Positions 35,882-46,274 of a DNA stretch of 64,000 nucleotides are shown here, one piece after another; position 1 is the stretch's first letter, and the number at the start of each line of letters is the position of its first letter. The notes under the pieces were generated by a model. The model was not told the DNA's origin and ran no database searches. It saw nothing but the letters and a program-made list of their open reading frames with translations. Source of the DNA: Botryotinia globosa (taxonomy: Eukaryota; Ascomycota; Leotiomycetes; Helotiales; Sclerotiniaceae); contig RCSZ01000003.1 in assembly GCA_014898425.1 (NCBI GenBank), positions 496,001 through 560,000 on the forward strand, written 5' to 3'. The translations under genes and the position numbers were made by a program.

Positions 35882-37517
35882 TCTCGGTCAATTGCTAAAA
35901 TGAAGCTTGTGAGAAAATCGATTGAAAATCACGATACTGTTTTCTACCACACAAACAGGAAATGAACGTTAGTAATGTCAATCGATGAATGATTCGACCC
36001 AGAATGTTAATTGAGCCTCATTGATTGAGAGAAAGATTGTTCTCATGAGAAGTGGGTGGACACTTTATATATGTATTCATAGGCAATCAGCGAACTAACG
36101 CGTTCTAGGACTGGAAGACGCGATTTACCAGGATAGAGTGATTGCATAACTGCGAAGCCTACACCAAAACAGGTGACTCTCAATTATATTTATTTGGCCT
36201 TAGTTTAAATTTCTGCCTTGTTTGGATTGAACATGCCATTGGAAGCTTTTCCCGTCCGCAGCAGTAGAGCCAGGGAAGCTGCATGAGAGGTTCGAGCAAA
36301 TCTTATTTTTCGGTGAGACAATAATGTATGTCGGTATGTGTATCGGGAGTCTGTATGGATGTAAGAGTTGGCTTGGAAGGGGAAACATCAAGGATTATCG
36401 GGGCTTCCTTTAGGTACCCAATGAACGCCATCTCGCTGTCTGATGAAGCAAACGGAGTCATGTAGGTGGTAGTCTTGGGCTTCAATCACTATATTGGGTC
36501 TGAGAATCAGATATCTGTGAATTTGTTGCATGGAGGTACAAATAAAGCAGCATTCAATCTATTCCCAATACATGAGCTGAGATGAGATATTGATAGAGAC
36601 GTTGTATACGTCCCTGCTTCCCCGGACCACTCATTGTACAGATAAGCATGACAAGGTTTAGGATATCCCCTCAAAAGGTTGGCCGTGATAAAAAAGAAAG
36701 AAAAGTAAGGCTGCTGAACTCCGAAGTCTTTTTTCGTAGGAGTTCTTGCGAGAGAATTGGGATGCCATAAAATCCATTTGGTTATAAATACTCTGGACTT
36801 ATGAAAACAGTCATCTCTTAAAGTCCAACGAGCGAATGGCCATGGAAATCGATCGTCCAAAGTATCGATGAATTGGGGAGAATGCTGTACATCGCACGTC
36901 GTAGGAATGAATGCAAGGAGGCAAGGAAACCTTGAAAGCTGGAAAGTACATGCAACGCTAAAAGTGCTAGTATAGCATCTTGGTGTGACCCGACGGTTCG
37001 GAATTGCCTGTGTGAGATACGTGAAACTTGTTAATAAGATGTAGGGGATAGGAGATACGGAGGATATCTTTTTCTGGGGGTATCAAAACTTGAATAACGA
37101 GGCTCGAGCGAGGATTAGACGGCTGGATGGTCAGACGAGAAATGGGGGTTGGGAAAGAAAAGTAGATTGAATAGAAGAGACGACGAAGAGCTCTCTTCTC
37201 GAGAAGAGAGTTATCGCGTCTTGGGGAGCATCAGTACGCAGATTCACGTGATTCGTGCAAAAAGACTGTAACTGATTTCGCAAAAATCTATACTAGGTAT
37301 AGAAATTCACAATGATCCAATTTCAAAATGCTATTCATGAGGAATTGTAGCACCAATAGAATCTCACATTCGTCTTGTTTCCCGGGGGTTGAAGATATAC
37401 ATACTGCTGTCCCATGAGTTCATGCACCACTAGTGGACTGTTAATTTTGAGACCACCAGGACCAGAGTATGTATATATTAGTTTGAGATATTATCATAGA
37501 TCCTTTACAACTCTGCT
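35882..37517. other. Intergenic region upstream of the BTB gene
   Basis: About 1.6 kb: the BTB promoter side and the 3' flank of the hydrolase. No gene recognised; open frames at 36200-36860 on the minus strand are short, overlapping and unlike any family. An inverted repeat GAGCTCTCTTCTCGAGAAGAGAG lies near 37189-37211. Confidence 0.5.
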
Positions 37518-38615
37518 TTAATCTTCACTGGCATCCCGTATAGCCTCCGCGATGATCGAACTTCCACCCCCACGAACCAAAACCTCATTATGCAACGCAC
37601 TTTGAATGACTTCTCTCTTCACCTCAAACGCAAGATCCGAGCACCTCTTCTCTAGCATACCTCCATGCGATTCTGGCACCAGCTCATCTTTTCCAGCTTG
37701 CAAAATAAGAATCTGTGGTGGTCTTGATCCGGACTTGTGAGTTCGCTCGTGTAATTCGCCCAGAGCTTTCCAACTATCGAGGTGGTTTCTCAGAAATGGG
37801 TGAAGATGTCGATATGGGAGCCATTTTTGTGGATAGAGTGTCTCTAGCATAGCTTTACTACAAGTTTTATACTGATCAATCTCATATAATTAAGGATTGT
37901 CGGGAACGGAATACTTACATGCCCAGGAAGGGGGTCTCCAGAATCAATTTCTGCAGACGCAATTCGTCCGAGAATATTCCACTCTTCGCTGCCAAGCCTG
38001 TGACAATTCCCGCTCCTATACTTTGACCCCAAAGAACAATATCGCATCCGTCTGAGCCTGGTCGTGCTTCAAGATCTTTCTTAACCCATCGCATGGTAGC
38101 TTCTGCATCTTTCATGAGTCCCTTTTCCGATGGCCTCCCTCGTGATTTCCAATACCCTCTATAGCTGCAACATACAAACACGTATTGTACAGACTCGTGG
38201 TGGGCAGGGGATAGTTTTTCCAGTTTTCGTGGGACCGTGGAGAGGAAAGGAAGTCTTGGTGGTAACGATGCTGCATTACCTGTAGTTATGTGAATATATA
38301 TAACGACACAACAAAAAACAGGAAATGATAACCTTGGAAATATAACACATAGACTATTCGCCTTCTACCTTGATCTTTTGTAGCACTGCCACAAGATACC
38401 TCTGCGAGACATAGACTGATAGCAGTATTATCTGTAGATTTGATTTTCTCTTCTCTCCATTTTATACCCAGACATTCTTTTTGATAATTTGCGATAGTTT
38501 CTTGTCTAGAATTTGGAGGCAATCCGGGCTAATTCTACTACATGAGACATGTAGAACAAGATGATTCCAGAGCGCTTACCATGTATATGATTTTATTTTG
38601 AAATGTTACCATCAT
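37518..38615 (-). CDS. Alpha/beta hydrolase of the Bem46/ABHD13 type (about 310 aa, 5' end uncertain)
   Basis: Exons: 38615-38580, 38528-38333, 38279-37919 and 37857-37518. The start of the chain is MMVTFQNKIIYMPGLPPNSRQE. It continues IVYVLYFQGNAASLPPRLPF, YVFVCCSYRGYWKSRGRPSEKGLMKDAEATMRWV, the nucleophile elbow LWGQSIGAG (Ser), LILETPFLGIKAMLETLYPQKWLP, an Asp in LILQAGKDELVPESHG and a His in SALHNEVLVRGG, giving a Ser-Asp-His triad. This is the Bem46-like serine hydrolase family, usually membrane-anchored by an N-terminal helix. A hydrophobic stretch (MQRISIFYLALQPKTS) lies just upstream at about 38690 in another frame and could be joined by an intron I could not place. The substrate is unknown. 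Confidence 0.82.
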
Positions 38616-38775
38616 GAAGCATTTCCCTAGCTTGACTTAGCATGGATGTCTTGGGTTGGAGTGCCAAATAGAAGATAGAAATACGTTGCATTGTGTAAAA
38701 CAAACGTACATGGGCTTCAAAAATAAATAAAATCAAGAACTTTTCTCAGTCTGATCTCAATTCACGAGGGAGACG

Positions 38776-39153
38776 ATGGACTTCATGATCAATGAGGAGT
38801 ACCAAACTTTCAATGCTCCTAGACGTCCCGAATCGTTGCCCTGCAAATATCACACAAAATCATATAGAAACCCTACTCACAAGTCCACATCGCAACCCCC
38901 AATCCCAAGAAATACAACGGCGGAACAAGAACCATTGGCACTTCAAAGAATCCACGCCGTTGAAACTGTCCATATCCATGAGGCTTTCGTAAAATACACC
39001 TTGGCTGTTGAACAGGGAAACGAGCCGCGCGAAACATTCCGACTCAACGTTTCATTCAATATCAAATATCAAATATTGATAGATTCTTTGACTCATCGGA
39101 GTTCTCATGAACTGATAAAGCCATTCATTCATCGGCATTGTATATTTCACTAA
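38776..39153 (+). CDS. Possible small protein of unknown function (125 aa)
   Basis: A complete frame from ATG 38776 in the divergent region upstream of the Bem46-like hydrolase. The product is hydrophilic, Pro/Arg/His-rich, and has no recognised domain, signal peptide or membrane helix. A shorter overlapping frame in another phase (38792-38992) weakens the case. It may be chance. Confidence 0.25.
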   Translation: MDFMINEEYQTFNAPRRPESLPCKYHTKSYRNPTHKSTSQPPIPRNTTAEQEPLALQRIHAVETVHIHEAFVKYTLAVEQGNEPRETFRLNVSFNIKYQILIDSLTHRSSHELIKPFIHRHCIFH

Positions 39154-39540
39154 GGTTACCCGTGGACCTACATACATATGTACACCAGTACTATTATCAA
39201 GTTTCATCTCATCAGCCACACTTTCGCCCGTGAACCACCCCTCCCCTCGCCTCCCCTCGCCTCCCCACCAAATATCATCTTATCAGGCTAATGATGCAAA
39301 ATTGGCCCGAGACTACCTAGGTAGGTAGAAACAGAATAAGATAAGGGAACCTCTACATTTTTAATTCACTTGAGGAGATTCAAGCTTCAAGGGACTTTTA
39401 TATTGTTAACACAAAAATATATGAGATTCAAATTACCCAGGGATCAAATTTCGAATGTCTAGGTAAAGTTACAAATTATCTTCGAATACCTAACCTTACC
39501 GACACCAATTCCGGTAATTACCTGCCTACATAATATAAGT

Positions 39541-39605
39541 CAGCACAAGCACAAGCGCAACAACAAACAAACAAACAAAAAAACAAACAAACATACATAC
39601 ATACC
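39541..39605. repeat. CAAA/CATA-rich tract in the Sds22 5' leader
   Basis: Short tandem CACAAG, AACA, AAACA and CATA units about 90-150 bp before the Sds22 ATG. Such CA-rich leaders are common before fungal start codons. Confidence 0.6.
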
Positions 39606-39690
39606 CCTCCATACACTCGCAAATTCCATTTCAACACAACGCAGCAGACTTCGCTGTAGAAGCTTACAAAACGGTATCCGAACGATCACC

Positions 39691-40959
39691 ATGTCGACCG
39701 AAGAAGATAAAACGGCGACCAGTCTATCGCACATTTCCATCAACGGGGAAGACGTCGCAGGACATGATGCGCAAGAATCTACCCCTCCTCGTAGCAGCAG
39801 TGGCTGGGATGGAAAGTTACGTGTAGAGAAAGAAAAGGGCAAGAAGTTAGAGCTTGCTAACCCGGAAGCTATATCTGATCCTGAATATTCAGATGAGGAG
39901 AATGTTATGCCGGGGGAAGTTATTAATGCAGATGAAGGTATATACATCCCTTTATTCGACCCGGTTAAAGATATCTCATTTCTTCTACATACTAATATCA
40001 CAAAGATCTCCTTGACGATTATCCCCTCGATACCGAAGAAATCGACCTAGTACATGCACGCATTTCCTCCATCCCTTCCCTCCGTCTTTCACGCTTCACC
40101 CAAGTCCAACGTCTTTGTCTTCGTCAAAACACGATCAGTACAATCGAAGATCTCTCTTGCCTCGCATCCACCCTCACCGACCTCGATCTATACGACAACA
40201 TGATCGCGCATATTCGGGGACTCGAAGATCTCATTAATCTCACCTCCCTCGACCTCTCTTTCAACAAATTAAAACACATCAAGAAACTAAATCACCTCAC
40301 TTCCCTCACCGACCTCTATTTCGTACAGAACAAAATAACCACCATCGAGAACCTCGAAGGCCTCTCCAAGCTACGCAACTTAGAATTAGCCGCAAACCGA
40401 ATTCGGGAAATTCAAGGTTTGGATACTTTAACAGGATTAGAGGAACTATGGCTGGGCAAGAACAAAATTACCGAGATGAAGAATCTAGACGCATTGCAAA
40501 ACTTGAAGATTCTGAGTATCCAAAGTAATCGCATCCGAGATATCACGGGTCTGGACAAACTTTCGGGTCTGGAAGAATTATATATCTCGCACAATGCTAT
40601 TAGTTCACTCTCGGGTCTGGAATCTTGTTCTCAGTTGCGCGTGCTGGATATTTCCAATAACGAAGTATCCTCTCTGAAGGGACTGGAGGGACTAAAGCAA
40701 TTAGAAGAGGTATGGGCTAGTTACAATAAAATCGCGGATTTCAACGATGTGGAGGAACATTTGAAGGACAAGGAAAAGTTGAATACGGTTTATTTTGAGG
40801 GAAATCCTTTGCAGTTGAAAGGGCCAGCGTTGTATCGAAATAAGGTGCGCTTGACGTTACCACAGGTTATGCAGATTGATGCTAGTAAGTTTTCTCTTCT
40901 CATATCATAGGTGTGGACTTATGTGCTAACGTACGACAGCTTTTGTTAGGGTTTCATAG
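39691..40959 (+). CDS. Sds22-like protein phosphatase 1 regulatory subunit (LRR protein, 381 aa)
   Basis: Exons: 39691-39937, 40006-40884 and 40940-40959. An acidic disordered N-terminus (with SDPEYSDEEN) precedes DYPLDTEEIDLVHARISSIPSL and then about eleven 22-residue SDS22-type leucine-rich repeats (for example LTDLDLYDNMIAHIRGLEDL). An LRR cap follows (LNTVYFEGNPLQ...YRNKVRLTLPQVMQIDA). The 20-nt last exon supplies TFVRVS and the stop, matching the conserved C-terminus of fungal Sds22. Sds22 binds PP1 catalytic subunit in the nucleus and controls mitotic exit and PP1 biogenesis. A branch point GCTAAC precedes the final acceptor. Confidence 0.94.
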
Positions 40960-41265
40960 AATATGCTTTATACAGGCAGGAGGTTGGCGTGTATAAATGG
41001 AAGGTGGTCAGAGGGGTTTTTGTGCACATACATGGCATCGATATGTTATTGCATGGCGAAGGAGTTATTGGTGGGAATCAATGGGTTTCATGGATATCAC
41101 AGCGTGCGTCTACGTAGGAGCACATTCCAGAGTGGATATAGAACTTCACGGGTGGAGCGATTGCTTTTGTTCAACGCTTCAATTATCTAGATACTCTCGC
41201 AAGAAATGAAGCGATGAAAAGCGCAGCAAATCCTGTCATATCAACCTTGATCATCTTTTTCATGC
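40960..41265. other. Short convergent 3' region between Sds22 and xylose reductase
   Basis: Stop codons of the two genes lie 306 bp apart and face each other, so both 3' UTRs must share or overlap here. No further element recognised. Confidence 0.5.
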
Positions 41266-42490
41266 TTATGCGAAAATATGTAATGTTCCGAGATACTAAA
41301 AGGTCGGCTGTTAGTAAGGGGAACACTAAGAACAAGCTTCGATGGCAAAAGTATAAACTTACATCAGTAGGGTTGTTGAATCTCAAATTTCGGTCCAATT
41401 TAGTAATGGAATCTACATCTTCCTTCTCTAGATCGAAATCGGTAACGTGCAAGTTTTGTTCCAGACGGGATTGGTTGTTGGATTTGGGGATGACGGCGAG
41501 ACCACGTTGGGTTGCCCAGCTGTTGGAGGTTAGCATTGCTTGACGAGATAGGAAGGATTAAAGAAGAGGAAAAGGAGAGGATTTACCGTAATAAAACTTG
41601 AGCAGGAGTCTTCTTGGTCTTCTCAGCAATCTTCAAGATATCTGGATGCTCGAAAAGAGGTGGAGTCTTTTGAGCGTGATCCCATCCAAGCTCGATGAAT
41701 GATTGTGGACCGAATGATGAGCTAGATAAATGAATTAGTATACGATTTCCCTTCCTCGAGTCTCCAGAAGGAAGGAAAACTCACTAGGCAGTAACCTTGA
41801 TTCCCTCACTCTCGGCCAACTTCAACAAAGTACTCTGCACCAAATATGGATGATGTTCAATCTGCAACGTCGCCGGTCGAATTCTCGCATATCTCAACAA
41901 ATCCATCAACAAGGCTCCTTGGAAATTGCTCACTCCGATACTCTTCGCCAAACCCTCATCGACCAATTTCTCCATCGCCTGCCAGGTCTCCTGAATACTG
42001 GCTTTGGATTGTTGCACATCGCCTTCCTTGTCACTGTACTGCCATCCGGGTGGATAACGCACAGATGGATCTACATAGCGCAGCGCCACGGGGAAATGCA
42101 CAATAAACAGATCGAAATAATCAATACCCCAGTCTGCGAGCTGTTTGCGGGTGATGGGTCCCACGCGGTCGCCGTCGTGGAAGGAATTCCAGAGTTTGGA
42201 GACGATGAAGAGGTCTTCGCGTTTGACGATGCCTTCTTTGATGGCGCGGGCGACTCCTTGTCCGGCTTCGACTTCGTTGCCGTAGTCTAGGGTGGTTGAT
42301 TAGTTGATGCTTTGGGGATATGGGAGAGGGGAGGAGGGGAATTACCGCATGCTCCGTCGAATAGTCGATATCCAGTTTTGATGGCATTGTAGACTGTGTC
42401 GGCGCAAGTGGCATTATCGACTTTCCACAAGCCGAAACCGACTTGGGGCATTTCATGGCCGGAATTCAGTTTGAGGGTTGGGGAAGCCAT
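41266..42490 (-). CDS. NAD(P)H-dependent D-xylose reductase (aldo-keto reductase family 2, 322 aa)
   Basis: Exons: 42490-42346, 42286-41785, 41721-41587, 41519-41363 and 41295-41266. It has the AKR catalytic tetrad D45, Y50, K79 and H112, seen in LFDGACDYGNE, IVSKLWN and LFIVHFP. It also has xylose-reductase hallmarks KYV-like [36 protein letters not shown] and EHHPYLVQ, and the coenzyme motif [10 protein letters not shown]. The last 30-nt exon (acceptor CTTTTAG at 41296) gives the ending [10 protein letters not shown]; the nearer acceptor after CTAACAG would end prematurely. The enzyme reduces D-xylose (and L-arabinose) to the polyol, the first step of fungal pentose catabolism in the cytosol. 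At 322 aa it matches known xylose reductases. Confidence 0.93.
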
Positions 42491-43867
42491 GATTATTGTG
42501 AGTTTCTAGAGTATCGAGTTTTGAGGAATGGGATGAAAATTGTTTGGATGAGAGAGATGGAGAGAGGTGTTTCTTTCTTTCTTTCTTTCTTTCTTTCCTT
42601 CTTTCCTTCTTTCCTTCTTTCTTTCCTCTTGGAGAGCGGGGTTAATAAGTATTGTATTATCGCAGATAAATGATGAGACGGGAAGGTGGGATGGTGGGGT
42701 GTGGAGGTGGGGCTAATCCTACAAAGTCGAGAGAAGAAACTCATGGAAAGTTTGGATGTTATTACGATGTGCGTGAATTTAATTGTTTGATTATTTAATC
42801 TCAATATAATTATTATTCTCTTATTCCAATCTATTTATTCATACTTCTTCCACTTCATAATAAGTAGACATATGCAACAATCCAATTCCTTCTCCAATGT
42901 TGCAATCCCTCCCCGCTTGAGGCTGAATGCAAGTAAAAACTTTGCTCTTTAGCCTAAATGGTAAGTTTCGGCGAATTTAGTGATTCTTCCGGTCTGTGGT
43001 TGGTGGAGGATTGCATGCGATTGATATGTTTGGGTGAAAGGGATTTTAGCATAATTGAATTGGGTTGCTTGGTATATGGAGGATGTTGGTCCGCTTTTGA
43101 ATTGGGTATGGTTGTACGTGTACATGTACATGTGGGTGTGGAACGTGGATTTGCTAATGGGTACTTATGGATTGGTGGGCTCGTTAGCGAGGTGTGTTCA
43201 GGGGGTGGATATGAAGTGGACAGCGGGTTTCAGTAGAGGAGTTCCTACTCTTTGGAATGGGATTAGTGTTTCAATGTTCAAGTTTGCTTCTTTTTGCCTG
43301 TTCCTAGGTCGATGTTTTGTATTCTTGCGTTTTTGAATGTATTCTCGAAAATCAGAGGGGTTGTTACATTTACATCTGTGGAGTCGTTGCACAAGGTCAA
43401 AACTAGGAGTGACCTTTGCAAACACTTCTCTGTTGACAGTTGTCTCTTGATTGAGAAAAAGAGACATAGACATCAGGGTTATCCCAGAGGAACTGGTGGT
43501 GATGATACGTGGAGCTAATGAGGCATAAAGCTGACTATTGCTGTTCGTGTTTTCGGAAGAATTCGGTCATCATGATGTGGAGGTTTGATGCTGGTCTGCG
43601 AAAAGAAAAATGGAGATCACGAATTGCATCCATTGCAGATCAGAAAAGCAGGATATTTTGGATGCCAAATGTCCTATGGTTTGGTGAGAACTTCTAACGA
43701 GTCCTGCGAACACTGTGTGCTTTGGAGATGTCAAGTCTCTTAATGAGTCGAAGATCAAAGTGTGAATTTCATGATGGTTTAGTAAAACAAGCAAATCTGC
43801 ATCATGGATTCATCTTAAACTATTCACATAGACCACATCAGTTTGTAGCAAGCCAGCTATCATGTTT
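42491..43867. other. Intergenic region upstream of xylose reductase
   Basis: Xylose reductase promoter side with a CTTT microsatellite, then about 1.2 kb in which overlapping short open frames lack any family resemblance. Confidence 0.5.
42570..42626. repeat. CTTT tetramer microsatellite (with CCTT variants)
   Basis: About 14 tetramers, CTTT then alternating CCTT/CTTT, about 80-135 bp upstream of the xylose reductase ATG and so in its promoter or leader. Confidence 0.9.
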
Positions 43868-44110
43868 TTAGAATTCATCAATCTCCTCATCAGTTGGGTG
43901 AAACTTTTTCGTAGGTTTTTGTTTTTCAACCCGTGCGAGTTCGTACCAATACTTTTCCGCCTTCTCTGCAATGCGAATCTTGGCAGTGATCTTATAGAGC
44001 CCATCATATCTATAACCAACCGGCGGCCCGCGAACAGAATTAGAATTTGCACTATGAATAACCAGAATCCATACGTTCTTCTCAAAGCTCAAATGTATCC
44101 TCGCCCCAAT
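43868..44110 (-). pseudogene. SRA-YDG domain remnant (C-terminal half only)
   Basis: An 80-codon frame reads LSFEKNVWILVIHSAN, then VRGPPVGYRYDGLYKI, then AEKYWYELARVEKQ, and ends HPTDEEIDEF. The VRGPP-GYRYDGLYK block and following hydrophobic/Arg segment match the C-terminal half of the SRA (YDG) domain, which binds hemi-methylated or modified cytosine in UHRF1-like proteins. Codons upstream on the same strand contain stops in all frames I followed, and I could not find the N-terminal part of the domain or a convincing exon. It is most likely a gene fragment; a gene with an unrecognised upstream exon is the alternative. Confidence 0.5.
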
Positions 44111-44116
44111 ATCCAA

Positions 44117-45274
44117 ATTTCTTATGCTTTAGTTAGCCGAATCTCTATGGCTTCATGAGAATATTAATAGACGTTCATTGAGCGAGTCATCAGCATCATG
44201 AATAGATAGATCATGAGTCTTTAGAGACTAGTGTCAGAATCTCTCTTGGAAGACATCAAAGGTTGAAGGAAATACTCCAAGACTCACATAGCCGAGTCGC
44301 TACGGCATCTGATTGGTTAGCCCAGCGAACCTATGATTTGCCTGTCCTCTGGACTTGACGGTTTAGAGATGTGTTAAGTAGATCAATGTATCTTTACATG
44401 CTGGTTCGAGTTATAATACAGTAGACGAAGCAAGCACCCAATCAGTTCTACGTCTCGAACAAAATCTAAGGACTTTCAGGTCTCTCTTCCGCTCAAGACC
44501 TTCAGCATTCAGATTGCATCGACGTCTCTTCTAAGACGAGACTCTTTTCTACGGCGAGCTGAAATAATACTATATCCGTTGTAATTCACTTCTCAGTTTT
44601 TGATGTAAGTTGACTTTGGTTAATCAACATATGTTAAATCGATTAATCCTCATCCACGCTCCCCTCCTACAACCCCTGTCATCTGGTATAGAGAGAAGTA
44701 AAAAAGTAACATGACATTATATCTAACACCAAAAACTCTAATTTTCATCAAGGAGCCTTAAAGATACAATCATATAATCAACCCGAGTCCTTGGCATTTG
44801 GCAGTCCTCCTCAAGTAAATCTCAACTAGATGCCCAGAAAGCCAAAATGCACTCTCAAATCAAGTCCATATTCCTGCGATACTATACTTGCAGTCCCTTT
44901 ACTTGCTATATTTTCCAACAAGTACGATCTCAATAACAATATTTCATGCTCTTGTGTTTGAAAGTATTGGTTCAGTAGACGATGATGGTCAGTCAACCAT
45001 AATCTAATAACAGTATCTCAAACTCTCGTGTTGAGAGACTTGTGGCAGGCGATGATGTTAAGTTTGTTAATCATAATTACCTACATCTCCAGCTTTGTAT
45101 GAAAACAACTCGACATGTTACAAAGTGGCTGTGGGAAGAATTAAAATGATTCACTAGAAGAGAATCCACAAATACAAGAACCTTATCCCTCTCTGCCCAA
45201 AAGTGACAGACTGATACACATTCAATCCATAACCCCATAATTCAAAAACAAATAACTAACCAGCAAAAATATAC
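44117..45274. other. Gene-poor stretch between the SRA remnant and tRNA-Arg
   Basis: No open frame or RNA recognised. Two similar segments, ATAATCTAATAACAGTATCTCAA-like and GATCTCAATAACAATATTTCAT-like (44925-45010), suggest a short imperfect duplication. Confidence 0.4.
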
Positions 45275-45346
45275 CGACCCGCATGGGACTCGAACCCACA
45301 GCCTTTGCTACCGGAAAGCAATGCGCTACCATTGCGCCAGCGGGCC
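45275..45346 (-). tRNA. tRNA-Arg (anticodon CCG)
   Basis: The minus strand folds as a full cloverleaf. Acceptor stem GGCCCGC pairs with GCGGGTC (one G-T pair), the D arm is GCGC...GCGC with loop AATGGTA, and the anticodon stem TTGCT/AGCAA encloses loop TTCCGGT with anticodon CCG. The T arm is GTGGG-TTCGAGT-CCCAT with the TTCGA box-B core. The discriminator is G; CCA is not encoded. There is no intron. It reads CGG codons. Internal A and B boxes (TGGCGCAATGG; GGTTCGAGTCC) are the polymerase III promoter. The T-rich run expected after the 3' end is not strong. Confidence 0.93.
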
Positions 45347-46274
45347 ATTTATACAGAATTATTCTGAAGAGACTACTGGTCTTTGAATATATCAAGGTAC
45401 CTTTTCTTGGTACTGTTTGGTGAAATAAAACAAGCCACTGATTCGAAGGAATCAATCTGACCGTACCTAGGTAGGTAACTCCCCGTCATAAAAGTAGCTT
45501 GAATAAGGAATTCAAATCGTGTTCAAGAAAGGGGAAATAAGACCTTCGCTTTCCAATCAGCCAATGCTGTACTAATTCTCGTTTTAAGTTCAAGAACAAA
45601 AACATGCAAAGGTCCAGCAAATTTGAATTCAGACATTGGTTCTGTAACTTTTGGGATCGTCTCATGTTCTTGTCAACTTGATCAAGAGAGTTGGGATTGT
45701 TTTGACTCTTGCCATTTCAGAGAGTTTTTCATTTCGCTTATCTGTTCGCGATATGATCAGATCACTAACTTTAATGTCATGGAGTATCTCATCCGGAGTG
45801 GTTGCATTAGACGTGATGTTTATCGATCTGTATATCTCAGAGGATTGAAGTGCCAAAACCCCGCCTCAAAGGTCGTCAGATGAGAGGAAGGAAGATACGA
45901 AGAAAGCGGCGACGCTCATGTACATTCTAGTAAGCAAAATCATCCAATCTTACCCTTGAACATTCAGATTCAAATCGTGGTCGAAGGTGTCTGGTCGACT
46001 AGGTTTACAAGACTACCACTTATTCAAACACGCCCGAGAAAGATTGTTTACCCTTATATCATTCATATTGAAATTCTGTGTGCCAGATTATGTACTTTAA
46101 ACCCATCCCGTCTAACCAATTAAGCTTGTACCTCCTGTTCCTTCCTTCATAAGATGAGTATCATATCAATCATCAACGAGAGAATACTCCCAAATCAAAC
46201 AAACAATAAAGAGCATCCTGGTTATCCCATTCCAAATTTCCCAACATTAAATTAATTTCGCATATTCTCATCCA
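45347..46274. other. Intergenic region between tRNA-Arg and the GT2 gene
   Basis: Contains a palindrome TACCTAGGTA at 45464-45473, about 118 bp upstream of the tRNA, and the 3' flank of the GT2 gene. Open frames at 45623-45883 on both strands lack family resemblance. Confidence 0.5.

Noticed and set aside
43294..43794. Plus- and minus-strand frames of about 74 codons next to the SRA remnant
   Set aside because: They overlap each other on opposite strands and show no family features.
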